This document shows, in pieces, positions 8,733-16,369 of a stretch of 64,000 bases of DNA. The stretch covers positions 1 to 64,000 of the forward strand of contig JAILLE010000045.1 of assembly GCA_024693285.1 (NCBI GenBank), in the 5' to 3' direction. The DNA is from Bacteroidales bacterium (GTDB taxonomy: Bacteria > Bacteroidota > Bacteroidia > Bacteroidales > UBA932). The translations under genes were made by a program, and so were the position numbers. The notes below the pieces were generated by a model, which ran no database searches, was not told the origin of the DNA, and was given only the letters and a program-made list of their open reading frames with translations. Numbering within the stretch: position 1 is the first letter of the stretch; every line of letters begins with the position of its first letter.

Positions 8733-8813
8733 ACTCTAACCACATAATTAATAACACTAAAACTAATAACCAATCGGGTTGTCCGGGGAGAGAACCTCCT
8801 TGCTCAACCCGAT
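8697..8813 (-). ncRNA. Small non-coding RNA candidate, ~115 nt
   Basis: A free-standing leftward transcription unit between the converging nhaA and comF genes. A textbook Bacteroidota promoter lies immediately upstream. The predicted 5' end begins a perfect 9-bp stem (complement of 8805-8813 with 8773-8781) that encloses an inner GGAG/CUCC hairpin. The middle is an unstructured AU-rich stretch, and the RNA ends in a hairpin plus U8. The only reading frame starting at an AUG codes for four residues, so it is not a gene for a protein. The 5' loop contains AAGGAGGU, a perfect anti-SD complement. It does not show the SRP, tmRNA, RNase P or 6S hallmarks I know. The identity is unknown; its existence as an RNA is strongly suggested by promoter, fold and terminator lining up. 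Confidence 0.7.
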
Positions 8814-8845
8814 ACAAAGGTACGGCTTTTTTTTAATTGAGCAAA
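8811..8845 (-). promoter_or_regulatory. Promoter of the small RNA
   Basis: On the minus strand TTTG (complement of 8842-8845), then exactly 19 bases, then TACCTTTG (complement of 8815-8822), a full consensus match. The predicted start at about 8811-8813 coincides with the first base of the RNA's 5' stem. The remaining 8846-9020 is AT-rich and shows nothing further. Confidence 0.8.
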
Positions 8846-9020
8846 TTTTTTATTATAAATTTTTTAAAATTTCGCCATTAAATGGTTTAAATAGCTGAAA
8901 TTGCGCTCTTTAAACAATAAGGAAGAATTTTAAATCCTGTAAAACTCCCCGCCTAGACACACTTCAAACCCCTATAAAAACAATTTAAATCCTCGTTTAA
9001 ACTGTTTTAGTTACAATTTA

Positions 9021-9797
9021 TCAATCTCCTACGCAGGCCAAAGTCGCTACTGAGATTTTGATTGGAAATGTCATTTCTTCCCTTAAAGCGAGCAAACAAG
9101 AATGGAGTGTCGCCCCTGTCGTGAAGACGTCATCAACCAGCAGAATATGCGAAAGGCCTTTAAGGTCGGAACCCTTTCTCACTCCAAAAGCTCCTTGGAC
9201 ATTCGCGGTTTTGCCTTCTATTGAGAGTTTGGTTTGCGTTCTGGTCCTTCGGAGGCGCTTAAGAATGTCTGTCCGCAAAGGAACACCTAATGCGGACGCT
9301 ATTACCTTCCCGATCACCTCTGCCTGATTATAACCCCTTGACCATCGCCTGGTCCAATGCAAAGGCACAGGAATCACAGCATCGATATCATGGAACAAAT
9401 TGGACTCGATCATCTCTTCAGCGAGCATTTCCGCGAAAAAACGGCCTGCGGCGATGTTCCCGTGGTATTTGAGGCTTTTGGTGATATTCCTGTATCCAGT
9501 AGACGCGCGGTAATAGAAAAAAGCCGTGGCAAGGGAATAAGGAACTGGCTCATCGAGACTATTCATTGAAGAATCAAGATCCCTTTGCACCAAATCGTTG
9601 AACCTCTCAGACATACGATTCCTTGGCACGAAAGAATAAAAAGTCCTCGGCAGGTCCCCAAGGCATTTTAAGCAAACATGCTTTTCATGTAAAGAGAGAA
9701 CCTCCCCGCAAACAATACATTTTCTGGGTAATAGGACATCGAGAAAGGCCGTGAGCCCATCCTGGAAAGACAACCGGTTAATCATAGTCAAAGTCAT
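9021..9797 (-). CDS. comF: ComF family phosphoribosyltransferase-like protein
   Basis: ComF/GntX-family protein of about 258 residues. It has an N-terminal zinc-ribbon-like pair of CxxC motifs (CIVCGE and CLKCLG) followed by a type I phosphoribosyltransferase domain with the PRPP loop ILLVDDVFTTGATLHSC near the C terminus. ComF proteins act in DNA uptake and recombination in naturally competent bacteria and are widespread in others; the reaction is not defined. I place the start at the ATG at 9797; an ATG at 9785 and an upstream TTG at 9806 are alternatives. It diverges from the M19 dipeptidase gene, leaving only ~43 bases for both promoters. Confidence 0.88.
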   Translation of the reverse strand: MTLTMINRLSFQDGLTAFLDVLLPRKCIVCGEVLSLHEKHVCLKCLGDLPRTFYSFVPRNRMSERFNDLVQRDLDSSMNSLDEPVPYSLATAFFYYRASTGYRNITKSLKYHGNIAAGRFFAEMLAEEMIESNLFHDIDAVIPVPLHWTRRWSRGYNQAEVIGKVIASALGVPLRTDILKRLRRTRTQTKLSIEGKTANVQGAFGVRKGSDLKGLSHILLVDDVFTTGATLHSCLLALREEMTFPIKISVATLACVGD

Positions 9798-9840
9798 TTT
9801 ATGCAATTATACAAAAAAGCGCCTAAATTCGCGAATAGGT

Positions 9841-11373
9841 ATGAGGTGGAGATATTCATTTTGCTTGGTTATTTTGGCGATCCTTTCCATCGCAGGATTG
9901 AGCGCACAGGGAGTCACATACCCGGAACCCGTCCGTAAACTCTTCGAGAAAGCGGATGCGGAAATAACTGAATATTACCACTCTGGGAAGATTCTTCGCT
10001 ACGCTCAGAATGACACGTTAGCATTTCAGCAATCGATTGGCCGGCCAACAATCGCCATTCCGGACTGCGAAGAGGCGGAGTATCTGAGGAATCTTGTCTC
10101 AAACAGCGGAGGAATTCCGGTGGATATGCCCCGAAAAGACTGTTCAACTATCGATCTCAGAGCCGCTTCCGTCAATTGGGACGGAGCGGCTATGCCTGAC
10201 GGCTGGGTTACAGCCTCAAATCAGTATTCAATACTTGTTTACAAGACCATATCAGATTGGAACATTCCATATCTTGGAACTTCCGCTTTGACTCAAACCA
10301 TAGACAAGGGGCTTAGGCGTCTTCCATGCGACATATCCTCATTTGGCACTCTGATAAAGAAGGCCAAGATTTTCCGCAAGGCCGTTAGGTTGATGGATGA
10401 TATATTCTCTATCGACACACACTGCGACCTCCCGGACATGTACCAGCAAGGATGGTCGGTAGGAAAGAGATCCATAAGCCAAGCCGGAATACCTAAGATG
10501 GATGAAGGTCACTTAGATGCGCAGGTTTTGATTAGTTTTCTCTGGCAGGGATCCACAGATGACTTCTCATCAAAAAGGGCTGCCGAGCGAAACATCGTTA
10601 AGATCGAACAGATAATAAAAGATGTGGAATCGTATCCGGATCTTTGTGGAATCGCAAAGACTCCAGCCGAAGCGGAAAGCCTGCGAGCGGCAGGGAAAAA
10701 GGCCTTTATGATAGCCCTGGAGAACGGGTACGGGATAGGTAAAGATCTCGGGAATATAAAGAAAATGAAAGACTTGGGGGTGGTATATATTACTTTATGC
10801 CATTTCCGGGACAATTCCATTTGCCACACATCGTCCCGACACGGCAGCGACCCTTCAAAGGGACTTACAGAATTCGGAATAACGGTAGTTGAGGAAATGA
10901 ATAGGCAAGGAATCCTTGTCGACCTATCCCATCCATCTGCCGGAACCTTTTGGGATTGTGTCAAATACAGCAAGGCTCCGGTAATATGTTCCCATTCCGG
11001 AGCGAAGGCCATCTATGGTCATGACCGCGGGCTGGATGATAAACAACTCAAGGCTCTCGCTGATAACGGAGGAGTAATCCAGGTCTACACCGTACCTGAA
11101 TATCTCGGACGCCATAAGGATTCCATCACAATTGACGATGTTATGAGACATTTCGACCACTGCGTCAAAGTGGCCGGAGCGGAACATGTTGGAATCGGAA
11201 GCGATTTCGACGGCGGAGGTGGAGTCTGGGGATGTAATGGAGACAATGATCTGATCAATCTGACAGTCAAGATGCTGGAGCGTGGCTACACCTCAAACCA
11301 AATCAAAGGGTTCTGGGGAGGCAATTTCATGAGAGTCCTCAAGGAGGCCCAGACTATCGCAAATCAAGACTGA
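9841..11373 (+). CDS. Exported M19 membrane dipeptidase with degenerate N-terminal domain
   Basis: 510-residue exported protein. Residues 1-23 form a signal peptide (cut near LSAQG). Residues ~185-505 are a peptidase M19 (renal dipeptidase) barrel with the SIDTHCDLPD metal motif (His194, Asp196), a further bridging-Glu region (ALENGYGIG), VDLSHPS and GIGSDFDGGGG. It should hydrolyse dipeptides, including D-amino-acid ones, in the periplasm. Residues ~65-170 resemble a shrunken class I glutamine-amidotransferase/PuuD fold. The nucleophile-elbow equivalent reads YLGTSALTQ with Ser148 where Cys is expected, so any amidase function is probably lost. Residues 50-59 are encoded by a copy of the dispersed repeat. 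The 3' end overlaps the converging swivelling-domain gene by 20 bases. Confidence 0.88.
   Translation: MRWRYSFCLVILAILSIAGLSAQGVTYPEPVRKLFEKADAEITEYYHSGKILRYAQNDTLAFQQSIGRPTIAIPDCEEAEYLRNLVSNSGGIPVDMPRKDCSTIDLRAASVNWDGAAMPDGWVTASNQYSILVYKTISDWNIPYLGTSALTQTIDKGLRRLPCDISSFGTLIKKAKIFRKAVRLMDDIFSIDTHCDLPDMYQQGWSVGKRSISQAGIPKMDEGHLDAQVLISFLWQGSTDDFSSKRAAERNIVKIEQIIKDVESYPDLCGIAKTPAEAESLRAAGKKAFMIALENGYGIGKDLGNIKKMKDLGVVYITLCHFRDNSICHTSSRHGSDPSKGLTEFGITVVEEMNRQGILVDLSHPSAGTFWDCVKYSKAPVICSHSGAKAIYGHDRGLDDKQLKALADNGGVIQVYTVPEYLGRHKDSITIDDVMRHFDHCVKVAGAEHVGIGSDFDGGGGVWGCNGDNDLINLTVKMLERGYTSNQIKGFWGGNFMRVLKEAQTIANQD
9989..10015 (+). repeat. Dispersed ~27-base repeat, copy B, inside the M19 gene
   Basis: Begins AGATTCTTCGC and ends CTCAGAATGACA. 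It lies in frame within the dipeptidase gene and encodes KILRYAQNDT (residues 50-59), in the linker between signal peptide and first domain. Confidence 0.8.
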
Positions 11374-11752
11374 GCTGGGGATCGGCTTCCCTCCTCAAGC
11401 GGTCGAATTCCTCAACTTCCGAAAGATCCGGATTCACCAGCACATCCAGATTCCGGATTAGCACCCTGTCGCTATTGTAAATATCTCTCATACAATTGGT
11501 TATTCCAACAACAGCAGGTATTCCAAGCCCCCTGGCGAGAAGTCCGACATGTCCTGTCAAGTCCTCCTCTTCAGTGACCATGGCGACAACATTCTTGAAA
11601 TTTATCATCACCGAATCTGACAAGGAAACTGTCCTGGCGATAAGGACGCTGCCAGGAGGAATGTCCTCGAAAGGATTCCTCTGTCCGCGGTCAAAGACCA
11701 CGAACGCGCGCCCTTTGGCGAATCCGGCCACTCCGTTTCCCCTGAAAGTCAT
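11354..11752 (-). CDS. Stand-alone PEP-utilising swivelling (phosphohistidine) domain protein
   Basis: 132-residue protein consisting only of the mobile phosphohistidine domain found in pyruvate phosphate dikinase, PEP synthase and PTS enzyme I. The sequence TGHVGLLARGLGIPAVVG (66-83) matches the family signature TSHAAIxARxLGIPAVVG, with His68 as the probable phosphorylation site. No ATP-grasp or PEP-binding partner domain is present. It starts seven bases after the upstream dehydrogenase gene and is probably co-transcribed with it. A role as a phosphocarrier or regulatory domain is possible; function unknown. Confidence 0.75.
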   Translation of the reverse strand: MTFRGNGVAGFAKGRAFVVFDRGQRNPFEDIPPGSVLIARTVSLSDSVMINFKNVVAMVTEEEDLTGHVGLLARGLGIPAVVGITNCMRDIYNSDRVLIRNLDVLVNPDLSEVEEFDRLRREADPQLSLDLR

Positions 11753-11758
11753 TTTGGT

Positions 11759-13099
11759 CTAAAGTATCTCCCAAGCCCCTCCTGGAGCGAAAACCGACTC
11801 GACAAGCTCATTGTAGAACATTCCCCTCTTGGCCAGGTCGAGAACATTCATACGATGGCGCATAAGCTGAACAATCGGGAACATGTCTTTAAGTTGCTGG
11901 CGGGTAACGCCAATCATCGAAGGATCGTAAGGTGCCCCCGCGACTTTGAACAGATCCCGCATCTTCGCGAAGGAATAAACCTGTCCCTGAAGTTTTTTCT
12001 TGAATTCGGGCCATGTGTCCCGGACCCTGGTCAACTGCTCACGGACAGTCGCGGCATCATTATATTTCTTGGTGATACATTCAAATCCAAGCTTAGGGGC
12101 CGGGAAATCCTTGAATATCTGTAACGCTCGCTCCTGCTCTTCTTCGAGACTCGGCCATGCCTTGACGCAGGCCTCAACATCCAATTTGGTAAGATCCTTC
12201 TTGAACAGCTCATCGAAAACCGCACACATCGTAAGAGTGCCGATCGCCACTTGGAATCCATGAGACTGCAACTTGCCATTGAACCTGTGATGGGTCATGT
12301 CAAGGATGTGACTGAACAAATGGTCGCAGCAAGACGCGGGACGGCTTGACTGGGCTGCCTGCATAGCTATTCCGCTGAGAGTCAATCCTTCAAACAGATC
12401 AGAAACCGCATCGGGATCACCAGCCGCGACACCTTCCGGATTGGCCAGCAAATCATCCAGATAGTCCTGCAGCACATGCCATGCGTCAGGCTTTATCGGA
12501 GCCGTGCCCATCAGATCAGCCACCATCCATTCCGCTCCGGCAGGAACCTTCGCGGCAAGATCGGCGTAACCGGCGGCCGTCATTTCTTTCGGAGCGGCGG
12601 CTATCACGTCAATGTCAGCGATAATCGCGACAGGCGCGGGACAGGAGAATGTCTGCTTTGAATTCTGATAGGAAATAGAGGCCCCAAAGGATGAATATCC
12701 ATCAACAGAAGCTGCTGTCGGAAGGGTCAGATATTGTTGGTCATGATGATGGGAGCAAAGCTTGCAAAGGTCGTTAATGACCCCGGAACCAACTGACACA
12801 GCGATATATCCGCCATCCAACTCCTTGTCCACCATCTCGATGTATTCCCACTCGGCGTGGAACTCTTTCTCCATGATGATGAATTTTTCCGTCGGAATGC
12901 CGGCTTCCACAAAAAGGCCATATACCTTCTCGCCGAGAGCCGGCCAAGTGTTGATGTCAGCGATTATCTTGGCTGTTTTTCCGGGGAACAGTCTCTTGAA
13001 CACATCGGGAGCCATGGAACTGACTCCTCTTCCCATCTCGAAAACCTTGGTGTCTGTCGCCACTTTCAGGGCGTTGGCGATCCTTTGTTTTGAATCCAT
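11759..13099 (-). CDS. sn-glycerol-1-phosphate dehydrogenase family protein (AraM/EgsA-like)
   Basis: 446-residue member of the iron-containing alcohol dehydrogenase superfamily, closest in pattern to glycerol-1-phosphate dehydrogenase (archaeal EgsA, Bacillus AraM). These enzymes reduce dihydroxyacetone phosphate to sn-glycerol-1-phosphate. The dinucleotide motif is SVGSGVINDL, followed by TLPTAASVDGYSS. Metal-ligand candidates are in the His-rich HLFSHILDMTHHRF and SHGFQVAIG segments. I chose the ATG at 13099 (MDSKQRIANAL); upstream in-frame codons encode a non-conserved stretch overlapping the divergent promoter. G1P in a bacterium suggests an archaeal-type lipid precursor, but related dehydrogenases with other substrates exist. 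Confidence 0.75.
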   Translation of the reverse strand: MDSKQRIANALKVATDTKVFEMGRGVSSMAPDVFKRLFPGKTAKIIADINTWPALGEKVYGLFVEAGIPTEKFIIMEKEFHAEWEYIEMVDKELDGGYIAVSVGSGVINDLCKLCSHHHDQQYLTLPTAASVDGYSSFGASISYQNSKQTFSCPAPVAIIADIDVIAAAPKEMTAAGYADLAAKVPAGAEWMVADLMGTAPIKPDAWHVLQDYLDDLLANPEGVAAGDPDAVSDLFEGLTLSGIAMQAAQSSRPASCCDHLFSHILDMTHHRFNGKLQSHGFQVAIGTLTMCAVFDELFKKDLTKLDVEACVKAWPSLEEEQERALQIFKDFPAPKLGFECITKKYNDAATVREQLTRVRDTWPEFKKKLQGQVYSFAKMRDLFKVAGAPYDPSMIGVTRQQLKDMFPIVQLMRHRMNVLDLAKRGMFYNELVESVFAPGGAWEIL

Positions 13100-13120
13100 C
13101 TCTTGATAGTTATACGACCA

Positions 13121-13149
13121 TAAAGGTACAAAATAATTTAGTACCTTTG
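13121..13149. promoter_or_regulatory. Divergent promoter palindrome, AraM-like gene / glyS
   Basis: TAAAGGTAC (13121-13129) and GTACCTTTG (13141-13149) are inverted arms. The right arm holds TACCTTTG (13142-13149), a consensus -7 element reading toward glyS. The left arm holds TACCTTTA reading the other way. No clear -33 TTTG is seen on either side. Confidence 0.55.
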
Positions 13150-13161
13150 CAGGCGTAAAAC

Positions 13162-13191
13162 ATGAAACCAAAAAACGAAAAAATAAAATGA
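13162..13191 (+). other. Nine-codon upstream ORF coupled to glyS
   Basis: ATG at 13162 opens a 9-codon frame (MKPKNEKIK) whose TGA at 13189-13191 overlaps the glyS start codon (ATGA). It lies about ten bases after the predicted transcript start. It may be a translated leader that delivers ribosomes to glyS, or chance; no attenuator hairpin is seen. Confidence 0.3.
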
Positions 13192-14726
13192 CACAGGACG
13201 AACTCTTCAAGGTGCTTGTCGCACACTGCAAGGAATACGGATTCATCTTCCCTTCCAGCGAGATTTACGATGGACTGGCGGCGGTCTATGACTATGGCCA
13301 GATGGGTGTTGAGCTTAAGAATAACATCAAACGTTACTGGTGGGAAGCTATGACCCGCCTCAACGAGAATGTCGTGGGTATAGATTCTTGCGTGTTCATG
13401 CACCCGAAGACTTGGGTCGCTTCCGGCCATGTTGCCGCTTTCAACGATCCTCTCATCGACAACAAAGACTCCAAAAAACGCTATCGCGCCGATAACCTGA
13501 TCGAGGACTATCTCGGCAAGATCGAGGAGAAAATAGAGAAAGAAGTCGCCAAGGGACGCAAGCGTTTCGGAGACGCCTTCAACGAGGAGCAGTTCAGGGC
13601 TACCAACCCTAACGTTTTGAGGGAGAAGGCCAAATATGACGAGGTGCACAATCGCTACAAAGCCGCCGAGGACGCCAATGACCTGAAGGCTTACAGGGAC
13701 ATCATTATCGACTGCGGCATTGTCTGCCCTATTTCCGGCACAGCGAACTGGACAGAAGTCCGTCAGTTCAACCTGATGTTCAGCACCCAGGGTTCCACTA
13801 CCGGCAATGCCGATGACGTGCTTTACCTTCGTCCTGAGACAGCCCAGGGCATATTCGTGGAGTACCTCAACGTCCAGAAGACCGGACGCATGAAGATTCC
13901 TTTCGGAATAGCCCAGATCGGAAAGGCCTTCCGTAACGAGATTGTCGCCCGCCAATTCATATTTAGGATGAAGGAATTCGAGCAGATGGAGATGGAGTTC
14001 TTCTGCCGGCCCGGAACTGAGATGGAGTGGTTCGCTAAGTGGAAGGAGAACCGCATGAAGTGGCATGTCAGCCTCGGAATGGGCGCTGAGAACTACCGCT
14101 TCCACGATCACGAGAAGCTGGCCCACTACGCCAACGCCGCGACCGATATCGAGTTCAACTTCCCGTTCGGATTCAAGGAACTGGAAGGAATCCACTCAAG
14201 GACAGACTTCGACCTCGGGAACCATCAGAAAATCAGCGGAAAGAAGATCCAGTACTTCGATCCTGAGACCGGTGAGAGCTATGTGCCCTACTGCGTGGAG
14301 ACCTCTATCGGCGTCGACCGTATGTTCCTCGCCGTCCTCAGCCACTCCTACAAGGTGGAGCAGCTGGAAGGAGGAGAGACCAGGGTCGTACTCAGCATTC
14401 CCGCCCCTCTGGCCCCTGTCAAGGTCGCGATCCTTCCTCTCGTCAAGAAAGATGGTCTTCCCGAGAAAGCTCAGGAAGTCGTTGACGAACTGAAATATGA
14501 TTTCGCCTATCAGTACGATGAGAAGGATTCCATCGGAAAACGCTATCGTCGCCAGGACGCTATCGGTACCCCGTTCTGCGTCACCATCGACAACGACACG
14601 ATGAACGACAACACCGTCACAGTCCGTGACCGCGACACCATGGAGCAGACCAGGGTCCCCATCAGTGAGCTTCGAGCCATGATCGACAAGAAAGTCAATA
14701 TGGCGAACCTCCTCAGAAAACTCTAA
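13188..14726 (+). CDS. glyS: Glycyl-tRNA synthetase (homodimeric class II)
   Basis: 512-residue alpha2-type glycine-tRNA ligase that charges tRNA-Gly in the cytoplasm. Class II motifs are visible: motif 2 region FRNEIVARQFIFRMKEFEQMEMEFF, motif 3 region SIGVDRMFLA, the FIFPSSEIYDGLAAVYDYG N terminus typical of this type, and the C-terminal anticodon-binding domain from about residue 390. Length is normal for the bacterial dimeric form. It lies divergent from the AraM-like gene and is followed after four bases by a DUF1080 lipoprotein gene. Gene symbol follows common usage for the single-chain enzyme. Confidence 0.97.
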   Translation: MTQDELFKVLVAHCKEYGFIFPSSEIYDGLAAVYDYGQMGVELKNNIKRYWWEAMTRLNENVVGIDSCVFMHPKTWVASGHVAAFNDPLIDNKDSKKRYRADNLIEDYLGKIEEKIEKEVAKGRKRFGDAFNEEQFRATNPNVLREKAKYDEVHNRYKAAEDANDLKAYRDIIIDCGIVCPISGTANWTEVRQFNLMFSTQGSTTGNADDVLYLRPETAQGIFVEYLNVQKTGRMKIPFGIAQIGKAFRNEIVARQFIFRMKEFEQMEMEFFCRPGTEMEWFAKWKENRMKWHVSLGMGAENYRFHDHEKLAHYANAATDIEFNFPFGFKELEGIHSRTDFDLGNHQKISGKKIQYFDPETGESYVPYCVETSIGVDRMFLAVLSHSYKVEQLEGGETRVVLSIPAPLAPVKVAILPLVKKDGLPEKAQEVVDELKYDFAYQYDEKDSIGKRYRRQDAIGTPFCVTIDNDTMNDNTVTVRDRDTMEQTRVPISELRAMIDKKVNMANLLRKL

Positions 14727-14730
14727 TTTT

Positions 14731-15378
14731 ATGAATATCAAGTATTTCCTGGCCGCTCTTGCAGCGGCCGTCTTTATTTCCTGCTCAGAAAAGGATAAGA
14801 CTGAGACTCTTTTCAACGGCGAGGATCTCTCCGGGTGGAAAGTTGTCGTTAAAGCGAACGAGGGAGAAGAGGTTGAAGGAGAAACCTTCAGCGCAAAAGA
14901 CGGTCTCCTTCACATCACCGGAAAGCCTTTCGGCTACATCCGCACAGAGAAGAAGTACTCAGATTATCTCCTCAGTCTTGAATGGCGCTGGGCCGGAGAG
15001 GAAGGTGTCGACGGAGGTGTGTTCAATTATCTCCAAGATGGTGACAAAGTCTGGCCTTTAGGCGTCCAGCTCCAGATGACACCCAAAGACATGGGCCTCC
15101 TGATGGGCGGCATTAAGATAGAGGGTGTCGATGGTCCTTTCTACAGGAAAAACAGGCTCGTGGAAGAAAGCCCTGAAAAACCTGTAGGAGAATGGAACAA
15201 AATGGAGTTCCTCTGCAAGGGCGGCGAGATCAAGGTCTGGCTGAACGGCATCTTGGTTAATGACGCCGTATGCGACGCCACCGAAGGCTACATCGCCATC
15301 CAGTCCGAAGGCGGTGCCATGGACTTCAGGAATATTCAGGTAGACTACTCGAAGCGGACCTTACAGACAGAGAGATAG
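14731..15378 (+). CDS. DUF1080 (3-keto-disaccharide hydrolase family) lipoprotein
   Basis: 215-residue lipoprotein with signal peptide and lipobox FISC (Cys18). The rest is a single DUF1080 concanavalin-like beta-sandwich with the family hallmarks LFNGEDLSGWK near the N terminus, SLEWRW, and GYIAIQSEG near the C terminus. Some DUF1080 proteins hydrolyse 3-keto-glucosides; others are poorly known. It would sit in the outer membrane or periplasm. It is four bases from glyS but functionally closer to the converging glycoside-hydrolase array, whose last gene overlaps its 3' end by 34 bases. Confidence 0.88.
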   Translation: MNIKYFLAALAAAVFISCSEKDKTETLFNGEDLSGWKVVVKANEGEEVEGETFSAKDGLLHITGKPFGYIRTEKKYSDYLLSLEWRWAGEEGVDGGVFNYLQDGDKVWPLGVQLQMTPKDMGLLMGGIKIEGVDGPFYRKNRLVEESPEKPVGEWNKMEFLCKGGEIKVWLNGILVNDAVCDATEGYIAIQSEGGAMDFRNIQVDYSKRTLQTER

Positions 15379-16361
15379 TAGGTCGCGTTGAGCGATTCTT
15401 TGCCCTGGAAAAATAGATACACCTGGCCGTCATCGTCCTGGAATACACCTGGGTGACCGCTTTCGAACGCGTTCCAAGCGCCTTCTGGGCCGTGTGTAAA
15501 GAATAACCCGTCTGGAGCTATTCTCTTATAATGATAACCATCTGTCGAGGTTGCCAGGCCTATCTGCTGTCCCTCGTGGTTATACGCCCCGGCATAGAAC
15601 ATATACCAAACACCCTTATGCTTCACTACGGTCGGCGCCTCGGTACAGCTCATCTCCCAAGGATATTCTGGAGTCATGAGCGGTCCGTCAACCGACAGCA
15701 AGGTCCATTTGTCTGGACCATAATCACTTCCGTAAGGAGCCTCAGCCATTCCCATAATCTGGTAAGTGGCCGACGTGTCCCTGGTAGCGAACAGAAGGAT
15801 CAGTTTGTCCTTAACCCTGTACACCTCGGCGTCGATAGAACGCTTGATTGACCATTTCGTCTCAGGAACGATGATCGGCCTGTCACAAGTGTTGGTGAAA
15901 GTGATCCCGTCCTCGCTCATCGCGTGCCAGATGTTGGCTATCCCGTCGGTCTCTTCCCAGGCCATCTGGTAGAACATGTGGATTTTTCCGTCAAGCTTCC
16001 GGACACATGGAGCCACCGCCCCCCGGAGCGGATTGCCCTTGGAATCCCTCAGATCCAGGTCGCCGACTCTTGTCCAATTCACAAGATCAGTACTTCGGGC
16101 TATCGCGGCATGCCAGTCATTGAACTTCGGAGGTTTGCTGTTGTCCTGCGGAGTCGGGTCAAAGGGCATCAAGGAATAGTACATGAAGTACTGATCTCCG
16201 TGATGGATGACCGTCGGATCCTTGGCGAAAGGATAATCCTTGACCTTGGATGTGTCTCCATACCGCATTGGAAGCTGCTCCAGAACCACTTTCATAGGTT
16301 TCGGAGTACATGCCGCAAGGCAAACCACCAGAACCAAAAACGCTTTTGAATATGCTCTCAT
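15345..16361 (-). CDS. GH43/GH117-like five-bladed propeller lipoprotein
   Basis: 338-residue lipoprotein (lipobox LAAC) with a five-bladed beta-propeller of the GH43/GH117/GH32 type. Blade repeats are visible as DPTVIHHGDQYFMYYS, WHAAIARSTDLVNWTRVG, GAVAPCVRKLDGKIHMFYQ, IDAEVYRVKDKLILLFATR, TEAPTVVKHKGVWYMFYAG and GHPGVFQDDDGQVYLFFQG. The DP motif and the later Asp/Glu residues fit an inverting glycosidase, but the family and substrate (arabinan-, galactan- or agar-type sugars) cannot be set by eye. I use the ATG at 16361 rather than an upstream TTG. It is the last gene of the long leftward array. Confidence 0.75.
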   Translation of the reverse strand: MRAYSKAFLVLVVCLAACTPKPMKVVLEQLPMRYGDTSKVKDYPFAKDPTVIHHGDQYFMYYSLMPFDPTPQDNSKPPKFNDWHAAIARSTDLVNWTRVGDLDLRDSKGNPLRGAVAPCVRKLDGKIHMFYQMAWEETDGIANIWHAMSEDGITFTNTCDRPIIVPETKWSIKRSIDAEVYRVKDKLILLFATRDTSATYQIMGMAEAPYGSDYGPDKWTLLSVDGPLMTPEYPWEMSCTEAPTVVKHKGVWYMFYAGAYNHEGQQIGLATSTDGYHYKRIAPDGLFFTHGPEGAWNAFESGHPGVFQDDDGQVYLFFQGKESLNATYYLSVCKVRFE

Positions 16362-16369
16362 AATCAATC

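Noticed and set aside
8771..8813. A riboswitch in front of nhaA or comF
   Set aside because: The structured element is downstream of both genes' coding ends and is transcribed away from comF and toward the nhaA stop, so it cannot be a 5' leader of either.
13099..13246. N-terminal extension of the AraM-like gene up to 13246
   Set aside because: The 49 extra codons cross the divergent promoter and the glyS start and have no similarity to the family; the ATG at 13099 gives the normal N terminus.
13110..14195. 361-codon open frame antisense to glyS
   Set aside because: The plus strand encodes a full glycyl-tRNA synthetase; the antisense translation is Leu/Val-rich without known motifs.
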